Assembly: GCA_002794785.1 (NCBI GenBank)
Contig: NBBA01000003.1
Span: 1-64,000 of the forward strand
Length of the DNA: 64,000 nucleotides
Direction: 5' to 3'
Origin: Coniferiporia sulphurascens
Lineage: Eukaryota > Basidiomycota > Agaricomycetes > Hymenochaetales > Hymenochaetaceae
This document shows, in pieces, positions 12,901 through 24,663 of the stretch. A program made the position numbers and the translations under genes. The notes under the pieces are model-generated. The model had not been told where the DNA came from, searched no databases, and saw nothing but the letters and a program-made list of their open reading frames with translations. Numbering within the stretch: position 1 is the stretch's first letter; the number at the start of each line of letters is the position of its first letter.

Positions 12901-13553
12901 TCCCCATGCGAAGGTGGGAAGACTGGGAACGGTCCCGACTCCGAAAAATTAGACGGGAGGAACGGCGGCGGCGCGAGTTGGAACGTGCTTTCCCCGTGGG
13001 ATACAATTCGGAAGGCGGTAACCTCAATGTCCGTTCGGAAGTTTCAAGTCAATATGACGGTTCCGATACCGTCTCGGTTGCATCTTCCGACGACGATCAC
13101 TGGGGCCCGCAAATTGGCGCGTATAATGAAAATAGTCCCGCATACCCGCCACCACCGACCGGCGTTTTGATGCCGCGAAACGAAATATTGCAGTCTGCAG
13201 GAACGGTCGGAGCTGCGGATCTGGAGGCGATGCTCGAAGTGGGATTCGACGACCGGAATCCGTCTCGGCAGAATCTTTTGCAGAATTCATCGAGCTCGAG
13301 TACGAGCTTGCCGCGGTACCAATTGTCGGACGGGCGTTCGGGCAACTCGTATGCGCCGCTGTCGCGGACAGAGGGTGGGCCGATGCTGGCGACGCCGGCG
13401 GTGATGTCTCCGATGACGCCGACGGGACCGAATGGGATGAGCTCTGGGGTGGGCAGCACGCAGACACATGCGAGGAAGCGGAGTGGAGGTCGTGGGGGTC
13501 CGCAGAACACTTATGGACCATTGGGCCCACTGGATCCAGGGGCACATTTCTGA
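9942..13553 (+). CDS. Chitin synthase, class IV (Chs3-like)
   Basis: Four exons (9942-11571, 11625-11860, 11911-12773, 12833-13553) give 1149 residues, close to the usual class IV size. A proline-rich cytosolic N-terminus is followed by a membrane segment ([20 protein letters not shown]), a Cys-containing extracytosolic region with a cytochrome b5-like fold pattern ([17 protein letters not shown]), and a second membrane segment near residues 330-355. The GT2 catalytic domain begins at [18 protein letters not shown]. It contains [12 protein letters not shown], the conserved EDRFLTT and the processivity motif QRRRWINST, and then C-terminal membrane helices. The enzyme polymerises GlcNAc from UDP-GlcNAc into chitin at the plasma membrane. 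There is no myosin motor, which excludes classes V and VII. The C-terminal 230 residues are Ser/Pro-rich and disordered, possibly a trafficking tail. Confidence 0.96.
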
Positions 13554-14369
13554 TTACGACCTGCCACACGTTTCGCTTCGTTTCTCTCTTTCCCTTTTCT
13601 CTCCCTCCTACGTTCCTCAAGCACTTACTCAAGCATCGCCCGGACACAACCCTTAACTACGCTGCTCTCGTCTCGACAATGGTATCCTAATCTAGCACAC
13701 CCTCCTGCACTTGATTCCCACCGATGTTTATACCTGGTTTTTTCCTCTGTTTTTCTTTTTTCGCCCTTTATACTTCTGCGGACGCTGCATCATTCTGGGC
13801 CCTAATATGCAATTTTTTCTATTTTATTTTCACTTTGTCTGTTCCGTCCGTCCTGGACAGGCGATCAAAACCCACGATTGGGTTGCGTTGTTTGAACATG
13901 TATATCTCCAGACGACGTGTCTGTCGTCGTTGCACCACTACATACATACACTCCTGTGACCCCCCCTTGCCCTCGTTGCAATGTCGGTACTTATAGTAGC
14001 TTGCTGTTTGTGCCGCACCCGGATAATAAATAGAAATTGCAGATAGCCTCGGATGTAGAGCGCGATGTCGATCCGCAGCAGCTGGATGATACTGGGCGGA
14101 AGCAATTGAACATGCGGGGTTGAACATGTGCTAACTGGATTTGTACACTTTGCTGGATCTGCTTGACTCGATTAGCATTTTTAGTTTGTACACATTAACA
14201 ATTGAGTAGACACGGCAACTGACGAGCTTCCAATCAGACGCCGGTGGCTGCCGCGCCCAGAACGATCCTCGCTCTGCTTCCACTCTTGAACATCTACACT
14301 CGGTTCTTGCTCTCTCTCTCTCCCTTCGCCATCGTCGTCGCCCCCGACGCTGCACATCTCCGCAAGACA
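13554..14369. other. Chitin synthase 3' region and phosphatase promoter
   Basis: The stretch is T-rich from about 13730 to 13850, as expected for a fungal 3' UTR. Towards 14300-14330 it holds a CT repeat (tctctctctctc) in front of the phosphatase start, which fits a pyrimidine-rich leader. No gene is supported. Confidence 0.55.
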
Positions 14370-17053
14370 ATGCTTATAGCCGCGCACCCTGCGCTGCACA
14401 CTCAGCCCGCGTCCGCTGCCGTGCAGGCCCAGTGTCTGCAGCTCGATGCGTTCCCTAGCCCCGCCCCCATATCTGTTCCCGTCTTGCAGGCTCAAGCACC
14501 CCCAACAGTCTCTGCACAGGTAGCGTCCGACGCGTCTGGGTTCGCGTCTGTCTCTGCGTACGAGCGGGTCATCGCCGCTCAGGTACGTCTATCCCCCTCT
14601 TTGATTCCGTCTCCTCGTTCGGCTCATCGCCCCTCCCACCCTCTTCACCCCGACCGTTTTCAGCTCGCGCACCTGGCCTCGCAGCACCATATGAGCGAGT
14701 ACAGTAAACTCAAGTCTGGCTCGAAGGGTGAGCACGCGAGTCAGTCGTCTGTGTGTTTTGCGAAACGCTTATCGGTATTGTGTGTGTGCGGTGCAGGTCC
14801 CCCCGTCGCGTACGTGCCGCTCTCGCTGCAGAACCCCGCTCTCGTTCGTATGCTCCGCGTCCATCAGGCGGCGAATGCCGAGAAGCAACAAGCGTGGTGG
14901 CCTAGCGACCGCGAGTCTGGGAGCACGTCGGACGAGTCGCAAGATGTCCTTCTTACCCCGGAAGACGAAGTAAAGCTGGAGGGCACCCCAGCCGTCGAGG
15001 TCGGGGGCCACGAAGAGGTACAGGTGCGGCCGACGATGATGCTACCCCCGTCGTCTGATATCCAGAAGGAGATCTCTGCGGCGATATCGTCGCAAATACC
15101 ATGCTTACCCGTGCCACCTCTGATGCACACCGCTAAGACGTCTCAGACGCACCCGATAAAGTTCGTTTATGTGGTTGTTGTGGCTTTGCCTCGTGAGCGT
15201 CCGTCATCTGACGTGTTTTGTTTTCGTAGTGTATCCATGGTAATCCCGTTTGAGATTCTATCGGCCGTCGCCTCGCAGCTCACGCGGACGTCGAAGGCGT
15301 CACCCACTATGTTTCGCTTACCGCGAAGCTGCTATCTGGACCGCGTGACGGCTGTAGCCGTGCCCGTCGCGCATAGATTCACGCCTTTTCATCGACCAGC
15401 GAATGCCCCTTTTCTGCCGCCGTCGCACCAGGGAGCTGCCCCTCCGTTCTATACTCGCCCTCCGGTCGTGTGGGGCCAGCCCGAGGGCGGTGTGCTTCTA
15501 CAGGAAGCATTACAGGGTGGCTTCGCGTTTGCTCCTCCCTGTGTACCACCGCCCCCTCTTTCACAGGTACCGGGGAAGGACATTGCTCCCGCTTCTCCTC
15601 CATTCTTCGTCCCTTCGCAGGCAATTCCTGGTAGTTTGATGACCGGGTCGCCGTCCGCACCCATTCCAGCGGCGTTGCCGCAACAGAATACTCTCTTGAT
15701 ACCGGCGCCTCCGAGTCCCCCGACTGGCGTGATAAGGCGTGCACCGCGGCATGAACGCGCGATGTCTGCGCCACCTTCACTCCAGCTTTTGCGGGGCACG
15801 CAGCGCAAAAGTGCGAAGGAGTCGAATAAGGGCATTCCACGCAACAAATCGAACCCCGAGGTCACCGTGCCCTTTGATACATCTGGTGTTCCTCCGTCTG
15901 TTCTGGACGCGACTTCCGACGAGAAAACCGAGAGGGATGGCTTGGATCCGAATGCTCGGCAGGGGGCGTTTCCATCGCCTCTGGGTGTGTCCCTCGCTCA
16001 AAATACCGCACACGCTGGGAAACGTGGTTTGATGCTTTCTACGCCTGCATCACTGTCTAGGCCAATACCGGAGCAGCGTGGGGCGTTCGTATCTTCCTGT
16101 ATCTCGGACGTGCCTGCCCCCGTGCAGCGTCTGGGAAATCTGTTCTTGAGCTCGTGTCCCGGAAAGAAGGGTTAGTGCTTCTGTCTGATTCAATGCTTAT
16201 CACTAATGACATTCTGTTTCAAAAGTGCGCTTGTCTGGACCTGTGAAGGGGCGTGGTGCTATTTGCAGGGACCTGCGTGCGGACCTCAGTCGGGTCAAAA
16301 ATCTTGGTGTTGGGTGTATCATCTGGTACGTATAGCGACTTGGCTTTGTCGGTTTGTCCTTCGCGGTATTTACATGTTACTGCTTTAAGCTGCTTGGGTG
16401 ACAGCGAGCTTGATTACCTCGGGGCGTCGTGGTCGGATTACTCCCAGGTCGCAAACGATTTGGGCTTGGACGTGCTCCGGTATGTGCTTCGTTCTTTCCC
16501 CCCCTGTGAATGGTATATTGATGTCTAATTTTATATTGATAGGCTTCCAACTCCTGAAGGCCTCGCTCCGCTTACACCCGAATCCGTTGATACATATCTC
16601 ACCCGACTCATCGAAACGTACACGCTACGGGGAATCCCTATCCTTGCTCATTGCCGGGGCGGTGTTGGACGTGCTGGGCTTATTGCATGCTGTTGGATGC
16701 TCAAACTTGGCCTCTGTGGCTGGAAGGATCCAGACCTCTGTGCCCGCACGCATGATGCTGGTGTGAATATGGTGCCATCGAGTTTCTCTCCGCTCGCTGG
16801 TGCAGCTGCGCAGGGCACGTCGGGTCCGTCGACGTCGATGTCTTCGGCCGATGCCCCCAGCACGACGGATGCGGCGACGATTGCGGTACCGCGTGTGTGT
16901 CGCGCGACAGTACAACTTGTTGAGCGCGTGATCACGGTCGTGCGTCGTAGGCGTAGCTTGAAGGCCGTAGAGACGTATGAGCAAGTCCGCTTTTTGGTGG
17001 ATTTCATTGAATATCTCGACGCTCGTGCGAGTATCGATTGCGATCTTGACTAA
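14370..17053 (+). CDS. CDKN3-like cysteine phosphatase with long disordered N-terminus
   Basis: Seven exons (14370-14582, 14664-14727, 14797-15160, 15230-16170, 16226-16325, 16390-16479, 16543-17053) give 760 residues. The first 530 or so residues are Pro/Ser/Ala-rich with no recognised domain. The C-terminal part is a small cysteine phosphatase: DLSRVKNLGVGCIICCLGDS, then GASWSDYSQVANDLGLDVLR and LPTPEGLAP, and the P-loop HCRGGVGRAG near residue 628, with the catalytic Cys and the invariant Arg present. The end (RRRRSLKAVETYEQVRFL) matches the helix that closes CDKN3/KAP-type phosphatases, which dephosphorylate the T-loop of cyclin-dependent kinases. A different dual-specificity or tyrosine substrate is possible. 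The start at 14370 is preferred over an upstream in-frame ATG at 14244, which lies in a CT-rich leader. Three introns are multiples of three, so the frame reads through them. Confidence 0.82.
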
Positions 17054-17803
17054 ATCCGACATTCTCCTAGGCCACTCCTCATCGACTTGTAACTTGTGCT
17101 GACCGCCAGCGTATGGCCGAATTGTCGCAATGCACGTAGAGTCCGAAAAGGCGCAGGTTCTTTTCCACTATGCCCTTCATTGTCTCATCGTTTTTGCAAT
17201 TGTGTCCTTATTCCTCACATATCCCACATTCATATTCATTACCTTCCAAGACAACCGTCTTGCATGCGGAACCCACGCGCTCGCGTTGTATTTCTATTCT
17301 ACAGTGTTTTTTTTCTTTTTCTTTTCCTTTGCTCTTTCTCTATTCCTTCTGGATTTGGGAAATTGCACATTTGTGAATGGATGCAGCCTGTCCGAAGGCT
17401 GTTCGGCTGGTCTTGCTTTGCGCTGTCGATGGTAGTCTTCTTGGTCATACTTTTTCCTTATTTCTCCTCTTCTCCCTCGTCCGCTTTTGCATACATTAAC
17501 GCTTAAGTTATAATTTGGATTTGGATTGTTCAGTACATTTCGCGCTTTCCCTAACCTGCGCTGTGGAATAAATATGCTTGTACATACACATACAGTTGTT
17601 GAAAAATTCGTTGCGCTGATTGTTGAATTGATACAAGCTGGTTTTGGATGCTGTCGACTATCAACGCCGGTATTTTTTTGGCGTGCCGATCCCGTTTTGA
17701 TCTACGCGGGCTGCTGCAGAATCAATCGGCGTCACGGTGTCGGCGTTGCGCGTTTCTACCTAGTGGACACGGTCGGGCCCACGCAAAAGCAAGAGAAACT
17801 AGG
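17054..17803. other. Intergenic region between the phosphatase and SKI3
   Basis: T-rich sequence (a run of T and C around 17308-17350) typical of a 3' UTR is followed by the SKI3 promoter. Open frames here are hydrophobic by composition only and carry no motif. No gene is supported. Confidence 0.55.
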
Positions 17804-20800
17804 AATGTCGGCGATCATCAAGACCAAACTCAAGGCTGCCAGGGACGCGCTGGGGAAGAAGGACTTTGCGAAAGCGCGCGACGCGGCTGAGGACGTCCTC
17901 TCGTATGAGGCTGACAATTATAACGCGTGAGTGTGTTTTTGTTTTGGTCTTGTAGGTGTTGAAGATGAATCTGTTTTTTCTTTTCTTTTCGGGGGGAACA
18001 AGGACAGTGTTTTTGGGCCTTGCGCTGCTTGAGCTTGGGGAACTTGAGCAGAGTGAGAAGGTAAGTTTTGAGTTCTGGTGCCTTGTCGGTATATGCTTGG
18101 ACTGATCACGGTTTCTGGTTTTATGGAGATAGGCGTATCAGCGCGCGATCAAGGCGCAACCTGCGCAGGTGCTTGCTTGGCAGGTGCGGCATCTCCTCTC
18201 CCCCTGATTTCCGTGCTGCGCCGAAACTTATCTGAGCGGCGCGTTTTGCTTTTATTCCCCTCTTCTCTGCAGGGATTAGCGAGGTTCTACAAAAAGACGG
18301 AGAAGTGGGGCGAGTATGCTGAGACGCTGCGCGCGCTTGCGGACTTGTATGCGCGGAGGTGAGTGGGGGCTGCTGTTACTGCTACTGCACTTGAATGCCG
18401 GCGTTACTGATTGGATGACTGCATACTGTGTACAGTGAGGATGCGACGAAGTGCGCGGAGAACTTGATGAAATATATCGAACTCAGGCGACAGCGGGGCT
18501 CTAGGAAAGAGGTCAGCAGCTTCGCTTGAGCTCACCGATACCGACTACATACTAACAAATGCCCTTAAACGCCCTATGGAACCTACAGATCGTCGACGCA
18601 CTGACGCTGCTTTTGCCCTCATCCCCGCTCTATACTGCACTCAGTGCGCTACCTCCGCCCGACCCGACTGCACCGACGGCGACGACGACGCTGCCCGTGC
18701 AAGCCGCCGTGCACAACGCGCTACCGATTTTCGTGGAGATCGTCGCGCTGACGGAGACGGACGAGGACGCGGCGCTCGCGGCGGAGGTTGAGCGCCGCCG
18801 TATGCGCCTTGATGCAGCTGCTGCAGGACCTGAGGCGGTGCGCAGGGAGGTGGGCCGCGCGATTTGGGGCGAGTCGAAGGTAGGTATTTTCTCCCCCCAA
18901 ACCTCATTTTATTTACTTACTGATGGACCTCTTTGTCTCTTTTAACATGTAAATATGCTTAGCTCCCGGAGCTGTATAACGAAATTATAAATCACCCGTA
19001 CACATCCGACGAACTGCGCCGCGAGACCGAGGCGAAGCTCTTACGGTATTTGAATCGACTACGTTGTGCGCTTGTGGCTAGTGGGGACGGTGGCACGCTG
19101 AAGCTCAAGCTCAAGGAGGAAGTACAAACCCTGATAGATGGTGTCGTCTTGCTGAACATACCCGATGAGCTAGCATGGACGCTGTTCATCGAAAGTAAGG
19201 ACGTCGATTCCGTCGGTGCGTCAATATTTTTCTGTCTTGTGTCGTGGTGCTTTTGATTCATTCTCATTTGATTATGTGGATGATTTGTCTAAACCTGACA
19301 GAGGGCTGTGATTTTGATGTCCTTCGTCGGTTCGTGAGGCTCTTTGAGAACTCCCCGCTATCACAGGCGATTCGTGGTTATTTTCTTTATAACACGATAG
19401 CGATAAACGTCGAAGAAGAGGACGAGGACGAAGAAAAGGAAAAAGAAGAAAAGCGGGACGAAATGGAGGACGTCGACCCTTTTGACATCGTCCTGGTAAT
19501 TATCCCATTGTTAAGCTTCAGATTGTGATTTGGTGTCAACTCAACTCATTCGTAGAAAGCCAGTGTAGACCTCCCGGAATCTATTCTCTTGCACCGTATG
19601 CTCTGTGACATTTACGCATACGAGGAGGACCATCAAAATGCTATCTCTACTGTCGAGAAGGGATTACAGCTTGTCCGCCGTTCTGAATCTGACACGGCAA
19701 ACACGCTCACCCAGTAAGCGAGCATGCACATTCTTTGAATTCGAGCATTCCCTGAAATTCCTATAGAGTACGAAAAGCGTTCAACGTCGTCCTTGCGACG
19801 GGTCTTGTGCATTTGTTTCCCCCAAAACATCATGTTCGAGCCAATCGCATTCTAGACGATGTCCTCTCGTTCGAACCGAATAATGCGGTCTGCCTCATGG
19901 GCCGCGGATATGTGCTGCAGACGGCGCAGAAATGGGCTGATGCAGCGGAACTATTTTTGAAAGTTGCAGAACAGCTTCCCGATGACGTCGATTTAGGCCT
20001 CGTGGCAAGGGAGCAGCACGCGTGGTGCCTGGCGGAGGGGGGTGAGTTGGACGTCGCCGTCGAGGGACTTCAATCCGTGCTCGATCGACTCGAAGATTTG
20101 GACGGCTATGAGGAGAGGAAGGCACGAGTCTGGTGGCGTCTCGGGCAGTGCTACTGGCGTCTTGGAGGTAAGAGGAACCCTATTGTATGCCATGCAGATA
20201 TTGATGATTATATTATCCAGACGAATCCCGAGAAAAATCGTACAGCCATTTTATTACCTCTCTCAAACGCTCCCCAGGCTTTGCACCTGCTTTCACCTCT
20301 TTGGGTGTATACTACCTTGAGGCGGCAACACCGTCCGACCCTACCCGTGCTACCAAGTGTTTCCAAAAGGCGTTCGAGCTGGACGCGAGGGAGACAGACG
20401 CGGCGCGACGGCTTGCGCACATCTTTGCGGAGGGGAGGGAATGGGATCTCGTCGAGGTCGTTGCGCGTAGGACTATTGATGGCGAAGGTGGTCTTGGAGG
20501 CGGCCTAGGCGATGCAGAGGCAAGCGCAGTTGCGAAGAATAAGCCAACGAATGCGTGGGCGTGGAAGGCACTCGGAGTTGTGGAACTGGTACGTTTTGGC
20601 GTCCTTTCTTGAGTGAAGTGCTACTAAAACAAAATTGTTGTCATAGAACCGGCGTGACTACTCTGCTGCTATTCAGGCATTCCAGATTGCGCTTCGTTCA
20701 GACGAGAATGATGCGCTGTCGTGGTTGCGTCTTGGCGAAGCATACACAAAAGCCGGGAGGCACGCCGCAGCTCTCAAAGCACTCAATAAATCGCATGAGC

Positions 20801-23141
20801 TACAACCCGATGATTGGATGTGTGTGCATCAGATTGGCGAGGTCCAGCGCCAGACGGGCCAGTTCTCGCAGGCGATTTCAACTTTTTCCGAGGTCCTGGA
20901 GAAGGTGCCAAAGGAGACTACGGTGCTCTTATCACTTGCGGAGACACATGTGGCACTCGGTCGGGCAGAACTGGCCACGGGATACCTTGGAAGGTCTTCT
21001 GTGTCTTTCCTCATGGCAATCTCGACCTCGTTGGATCTCGTGGATTCGAGTCCAGGCTTCCGGCGTCTGGCACTGAAGACGATAGTCGATGCCCTCCTCG
21101 CGCTTTCGGACTTCTCGACATATGCAGAGGAAGAGTTGGCGATGGATACATTCAGAAGAGTCGCGTCGCTCAATACAGAGAAGATTGACGAGAGGCTCGC
21201 GGGCATCGTCGAATATCCGCTCATGGATAGCGCATCCTCGTCCGTGGATGGTACCCTCGCACTCAGACTTGCAGTTGCGACATGTAGCTCCCGTTTAGCG
21301 CTCTTCGCTAAGGACGAGCGTGGTGTTGAAAGCGCATGGTTTGACATGGGCGTTGCGTTGTCTCGAATTGCTTCGTCTACACATTCAGACGCTGTCAAGG
21401 AAAAGGCAGATAAGCAGGCTATAGAGTCTGTGCGCCTTGCCTTGATTGTAGATCCGGGGAACCCGTTATTCTGGAACGCGTTTGGGAATTTTAACTTTGT
21501 CTCGAGGCCGATGATTGCTCAGCACGCATACATCAAGGCCCTTGAGATCAATTCCAAAGTTAGTTTTGATGAACGTTCCCTTCACTTGCCGTTTTCTGAC
21601 TAAAGAATATGTAGGATGCGACAGTTTGGACGAACTTGGGTCTTCTATATCTCCATAACGAAGACCTTGTACTTGCGAATGAAGCGTTCTTAAAGGCTCA
21701 GACCTTGGATCCAGACTACACACTTGCATGGGTTGGACAAGGGCTGGTTGCAAGCGGAAACGGTCATGAAGACGATGCAAGCACGCTCCTCGAGCACGCT
21801 ATTGGACTGACTGCGGACTTGGTAAGTGGAATAGGTAGTATACTGAATGTCGGGTGCTAACTGGACCTATTCGCGTTATATGAAGCCCGAGGCAGACATC
21901 GAGTACGCTTATCGTATGTTCCGCAAACTTCCTCAACAGTTGGCCCGCCACGGTGCCGACTCCATGAGGGATACACTGCTGCCTCCGTTCTTCGCGCTGG
22001 ACAGGTACTGCAGACGCAGACCGGTGAACCCATCCGCTTTGCATCTTTTCGGTCTTGTCTGTGAGCGGCTGCACCTTGAAGAGCTTGCGGTAGAAGTCGT
22101 ATTGCGGGCTATCAAGCACCTTGAGTCGGTATACGAGGAAACCGAGGACCCAATCATCGAGCGTCGGTACGCAATAGCGAATGCCAACCTTGGCCGACTG
22201 CTCCTCGCGACGGGAGACCTCTCGACCGCCATCGACACGTTCGAGATTGCCTTTGGGCTCATTTCTGCAGACGATGAAGCGGAGGAGACGGTGTCACTCC
22301 GTGCGATGTGTCAGTTTGGTTCTGGCATCGCGCAGTTCCGGCTGGAGAACCTGGAGGAGGCGCTGTCGCTGTTCGAGTCTGCGCAGGAGATATCTGGCTC
22401 ACATCCCCTTGTGCGTGGGCAGGTTACGGTGCTTCTCGCTCAGACGCTGTGGGCGATAGGTGGCGATGAGTTCTGCAAGTCGGCAAAAGAGCAGTTATTT
22501 GATTGGTGAGTCCAATCGCTAGCCCTTCCGACTTTGAAGTGTAATTGAAGAAACTAGTATCAATATCGACCCGGAGAACCTGACCGCTGTGGTGGTTCTT
22601 GCGGGGATGGGCTTGCTCACGGACGACGAGGAAGTGATCGATGCCGCGCTGACCGAGATATTGTCGCTGCCACTTGACGAGCGGCAGAAACGAGACCCCG
22701 AGAGGGACGTCGAAAGTCTTTTGACTAGTCACTACTTAGCCGAGGTAAGGCAGTATTATCTTCACCCCCAAAGAAGCTCAGCGAACGTTCTCACACCAGG
22801 GGAATACCGCTAAAGCGTCGTCTGCCGCCCAACGTGAGCTACATGTGGAACCCTCTCGCCTTCAGGCGCGCCACAAGCTGGCCTCGCTATCGATAGCCCG
22901 TGGTCGCCCGGAGATCGCGCAGGCACTACTAGCGCATCTCCTCGACTCCCCTCTTGTTTACGGCACAAAGGAGTCGCACAGCTCGCTCCGGCTGCTAGCG
23001 ATATCAATCGCGGCTTCAGGGGGTGGTCGAGATACACATCGTGGAGCGCAGAAAATTGCGCAAAAGGCAGTGATGCTAGCGCCCTGGGAGACGAAAAATT
23101 GGCTAGGTCTGGCGTATGTACGGAATACAATGAACCGCTAA
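17804..23141 (+). CDS. SKI3: SKI3/TTC37, TPR scaffold of the Ski complex
   Basis: A long gene with many short introns. The first exon (17804-17926) encodes MSAIIKTKLKAARDALGKKD, and exon 2 begins at 18003, with FLGLALLELGELEQSEK then AYQRAIKAQPAQ, the typical start of SKI3. Tetratricopeptide repeats continue throughout (for example RILDDVLSFEPNNAVCLMGR near 19845, and the blocks at 20660-20980, 21600-21800 and 21890-22500). The protein ends in GLAYVRNTMNR. SKI3 holds the SKI2 helicase and WD-repeat SKI8 together and feeds mRNA to the cytoplasmic exosome for 3'-5' decay, including nonstop decay. An acidic insertion of Glu/Asp/Lys lies at about 19412-19475. I did not resolve every exon border; the ends and the reading direction are secure. 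Confidence 0.9.
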
Positions 23142-23419
23142 TGCAGTATCTTGGTTGCCGATGTGGTTTTGGCAACCCCGGCGCTCGGAAATTAAAACAT
23201 CACGGCTGCTCGTGGCTTGAGAACTCTATTGAATTGCTGTTTGCTGTTGTTTTTTTGTGACCGTCGGGATTGATCTGTCCTTTTGTGTGCGGTGGTTGTG
23301 CCGAATTACGGCAGACGTGTCTGAGGGTGGTCGAGAGACCACTCGGTGGGAGAGCATAAAAGCTACCGCCCCCCCTGCCTGTCTGCGAACTAAGCACACC
23401 CCTTTCCCTTTTGGCAGCC
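23142..23419. promoter_or_regulatory. Intergenic region upstream of the acidic protein gene
   Basis: About 280 bp between the SKI3 stop and the next start. It contains C-tracts (23370-23405) and is presumably a 3' UTR plus a short promoter. No TATA box or other element is clear. Confidence 0.4.
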
Positions 23420-24149
23420 ATGCAGTCCTGCCCGTTGATCGTCAGCCGACCCGCGCAACCACGGTTCCCCATACCTAGTACGCCCCTTTTCTCTTTGCTT
23501 TACAAAAAAAATCTGACCCAGGGATCAAGTGCACGCCTTTACATTCACTGTGGCTCCCTTCGGCGCACAGGGGCTTTCTGAATTCACGCTCAGGCCAGCA
23601 AAGTGGGGCAAATCCTCCGAGTGCTCTGATTCGTCAGATGAGGAGTGCTCCTCAGACGAGGGCCTCTTCAAATTCGACCGGGCCTCTGCAGGCGTGTGGT
23701 TCTGGGACGATAGCAAGCACAAGATGGTCTTGAGTAAGAGAGTTAAAGACGTAATACTCCCTTCGAATGGCCCAGAGCCAAGGAGGAGTGGCCGACAGAG
23801 GCAGCCGAGCGCGATAGCGCTGAGGGCTATGGAGCAAGAAAAGGAGGAAAAGGAGAACGTTTCTGTGCGCAACAGGGCGAGACGCAAGGTCGAGTCCAAG
23901 TCGGACGAACTTGAAGACTCCCGCGTCAGCAGTGCGTCTTCTGCTTCTGTGCAGCTCGAGCGACCAGCCAGGGAAGCACGAACTCCACAAGACGGTGCGC
24001 CCAGCTCCACTGAGGCTAGTAGCTCGACCACCCCGCTTCCCATTCAAGTCGAGGAGAAGGTGACCATCGTTAAAGGGAGAGGGCCGCTCATCCTTCGTAT
24101 CCAAAACCAAGTCGTTCGCCGCGAGTCGGCTAGCAGCGACGAGCAATGA
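23420..24149 (+). CDS. Hypothetical acidic, disordered protein
   Basis: I do not recognise a family. Two exons (23420-23477, 23530-24149) give 225 residues. The intron is placed so that the ATG at 23420 (MQSCPLIVSRPAQPRF) joins the long frame; without it the frame would begin at a GTG. The protein has an N-terminal ordered-looking part with WGKSSECSDSSDEECSSDEG and FDRASAGVWFWDDSKHKMVL, then a basic stretch (PRRSGRQRQPSAIALRAMEQ) and a Glu/Lys run, and a Ser-rich tail. The alternation of acidic Ser clusters and basic patches is common in nuclear regulatory proteins, but no function can be assigned. Confidence 0.6.
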
Positions 24150-24663
24150 GACCTTAACTTTTATCCCTTTCCATGTACTATCTAATATCTTTCTATCTTT
24201 TTTCCTACCGTTTCTATGTACTACTTAGGAAGCCACTGGTACCCTGTCAATCCGAGTCCCTGATTCCTGTAGCAGTCAAGTAGTAGCATCGCCATTATCT
24301 TGGATCCCATTAGCTTTTGTAGTTGTCGAGTTGTATGTTTTTCAGTCACATCTTTCTACTAAAACATAAATTGGAATGAATGCGGTTGTGTCATAAAGTT
24401 AGTCTTCTAATGATCTTCTGCGGGACCCTGATCCGAGGGCGCCACTGGCACTGGATAGCGAGCGACGCGCTCGAATCACGTGTAAACATTAAGGTCCCTC
24501 GTGATCGCAAGCTTTTCCGCCCCTTCGACCACCCCATCCTGGGAGGCAGTAAGCACAATTCACAAAGCAAACTTAAAGATACACTACCCGCCGCTCCGAT
24601 CGTACAACAAGTAGCCAGGAAGACAACTACTAACTAAATCATGACAAACGTCCGATGTCCCAT
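24150..24663. other. Convergent 3' intergenic region
   Basis: This stretch lies between two convergent genes (the acidic protein on plus, the Spc34-like gene on minus). It is T-rich at 24170-24200 and has no protein-like exon that I can support. Confidence 0.5.

Noticed and set aside
13024..13647. 207-codon minus-strand frame opposite the chitin synthase tail
   Set aside because: It is the complement of a repetitive Ser/Pro-coding exon; its Pro/Ser/Arg composition follows from that.
23529..24149. Protein starting at GTG 23529
   Set aside because: GTG is not a normal eukaryotic start. Splicing from the ATG at 23420 supplies a proper start and keeps the frame.
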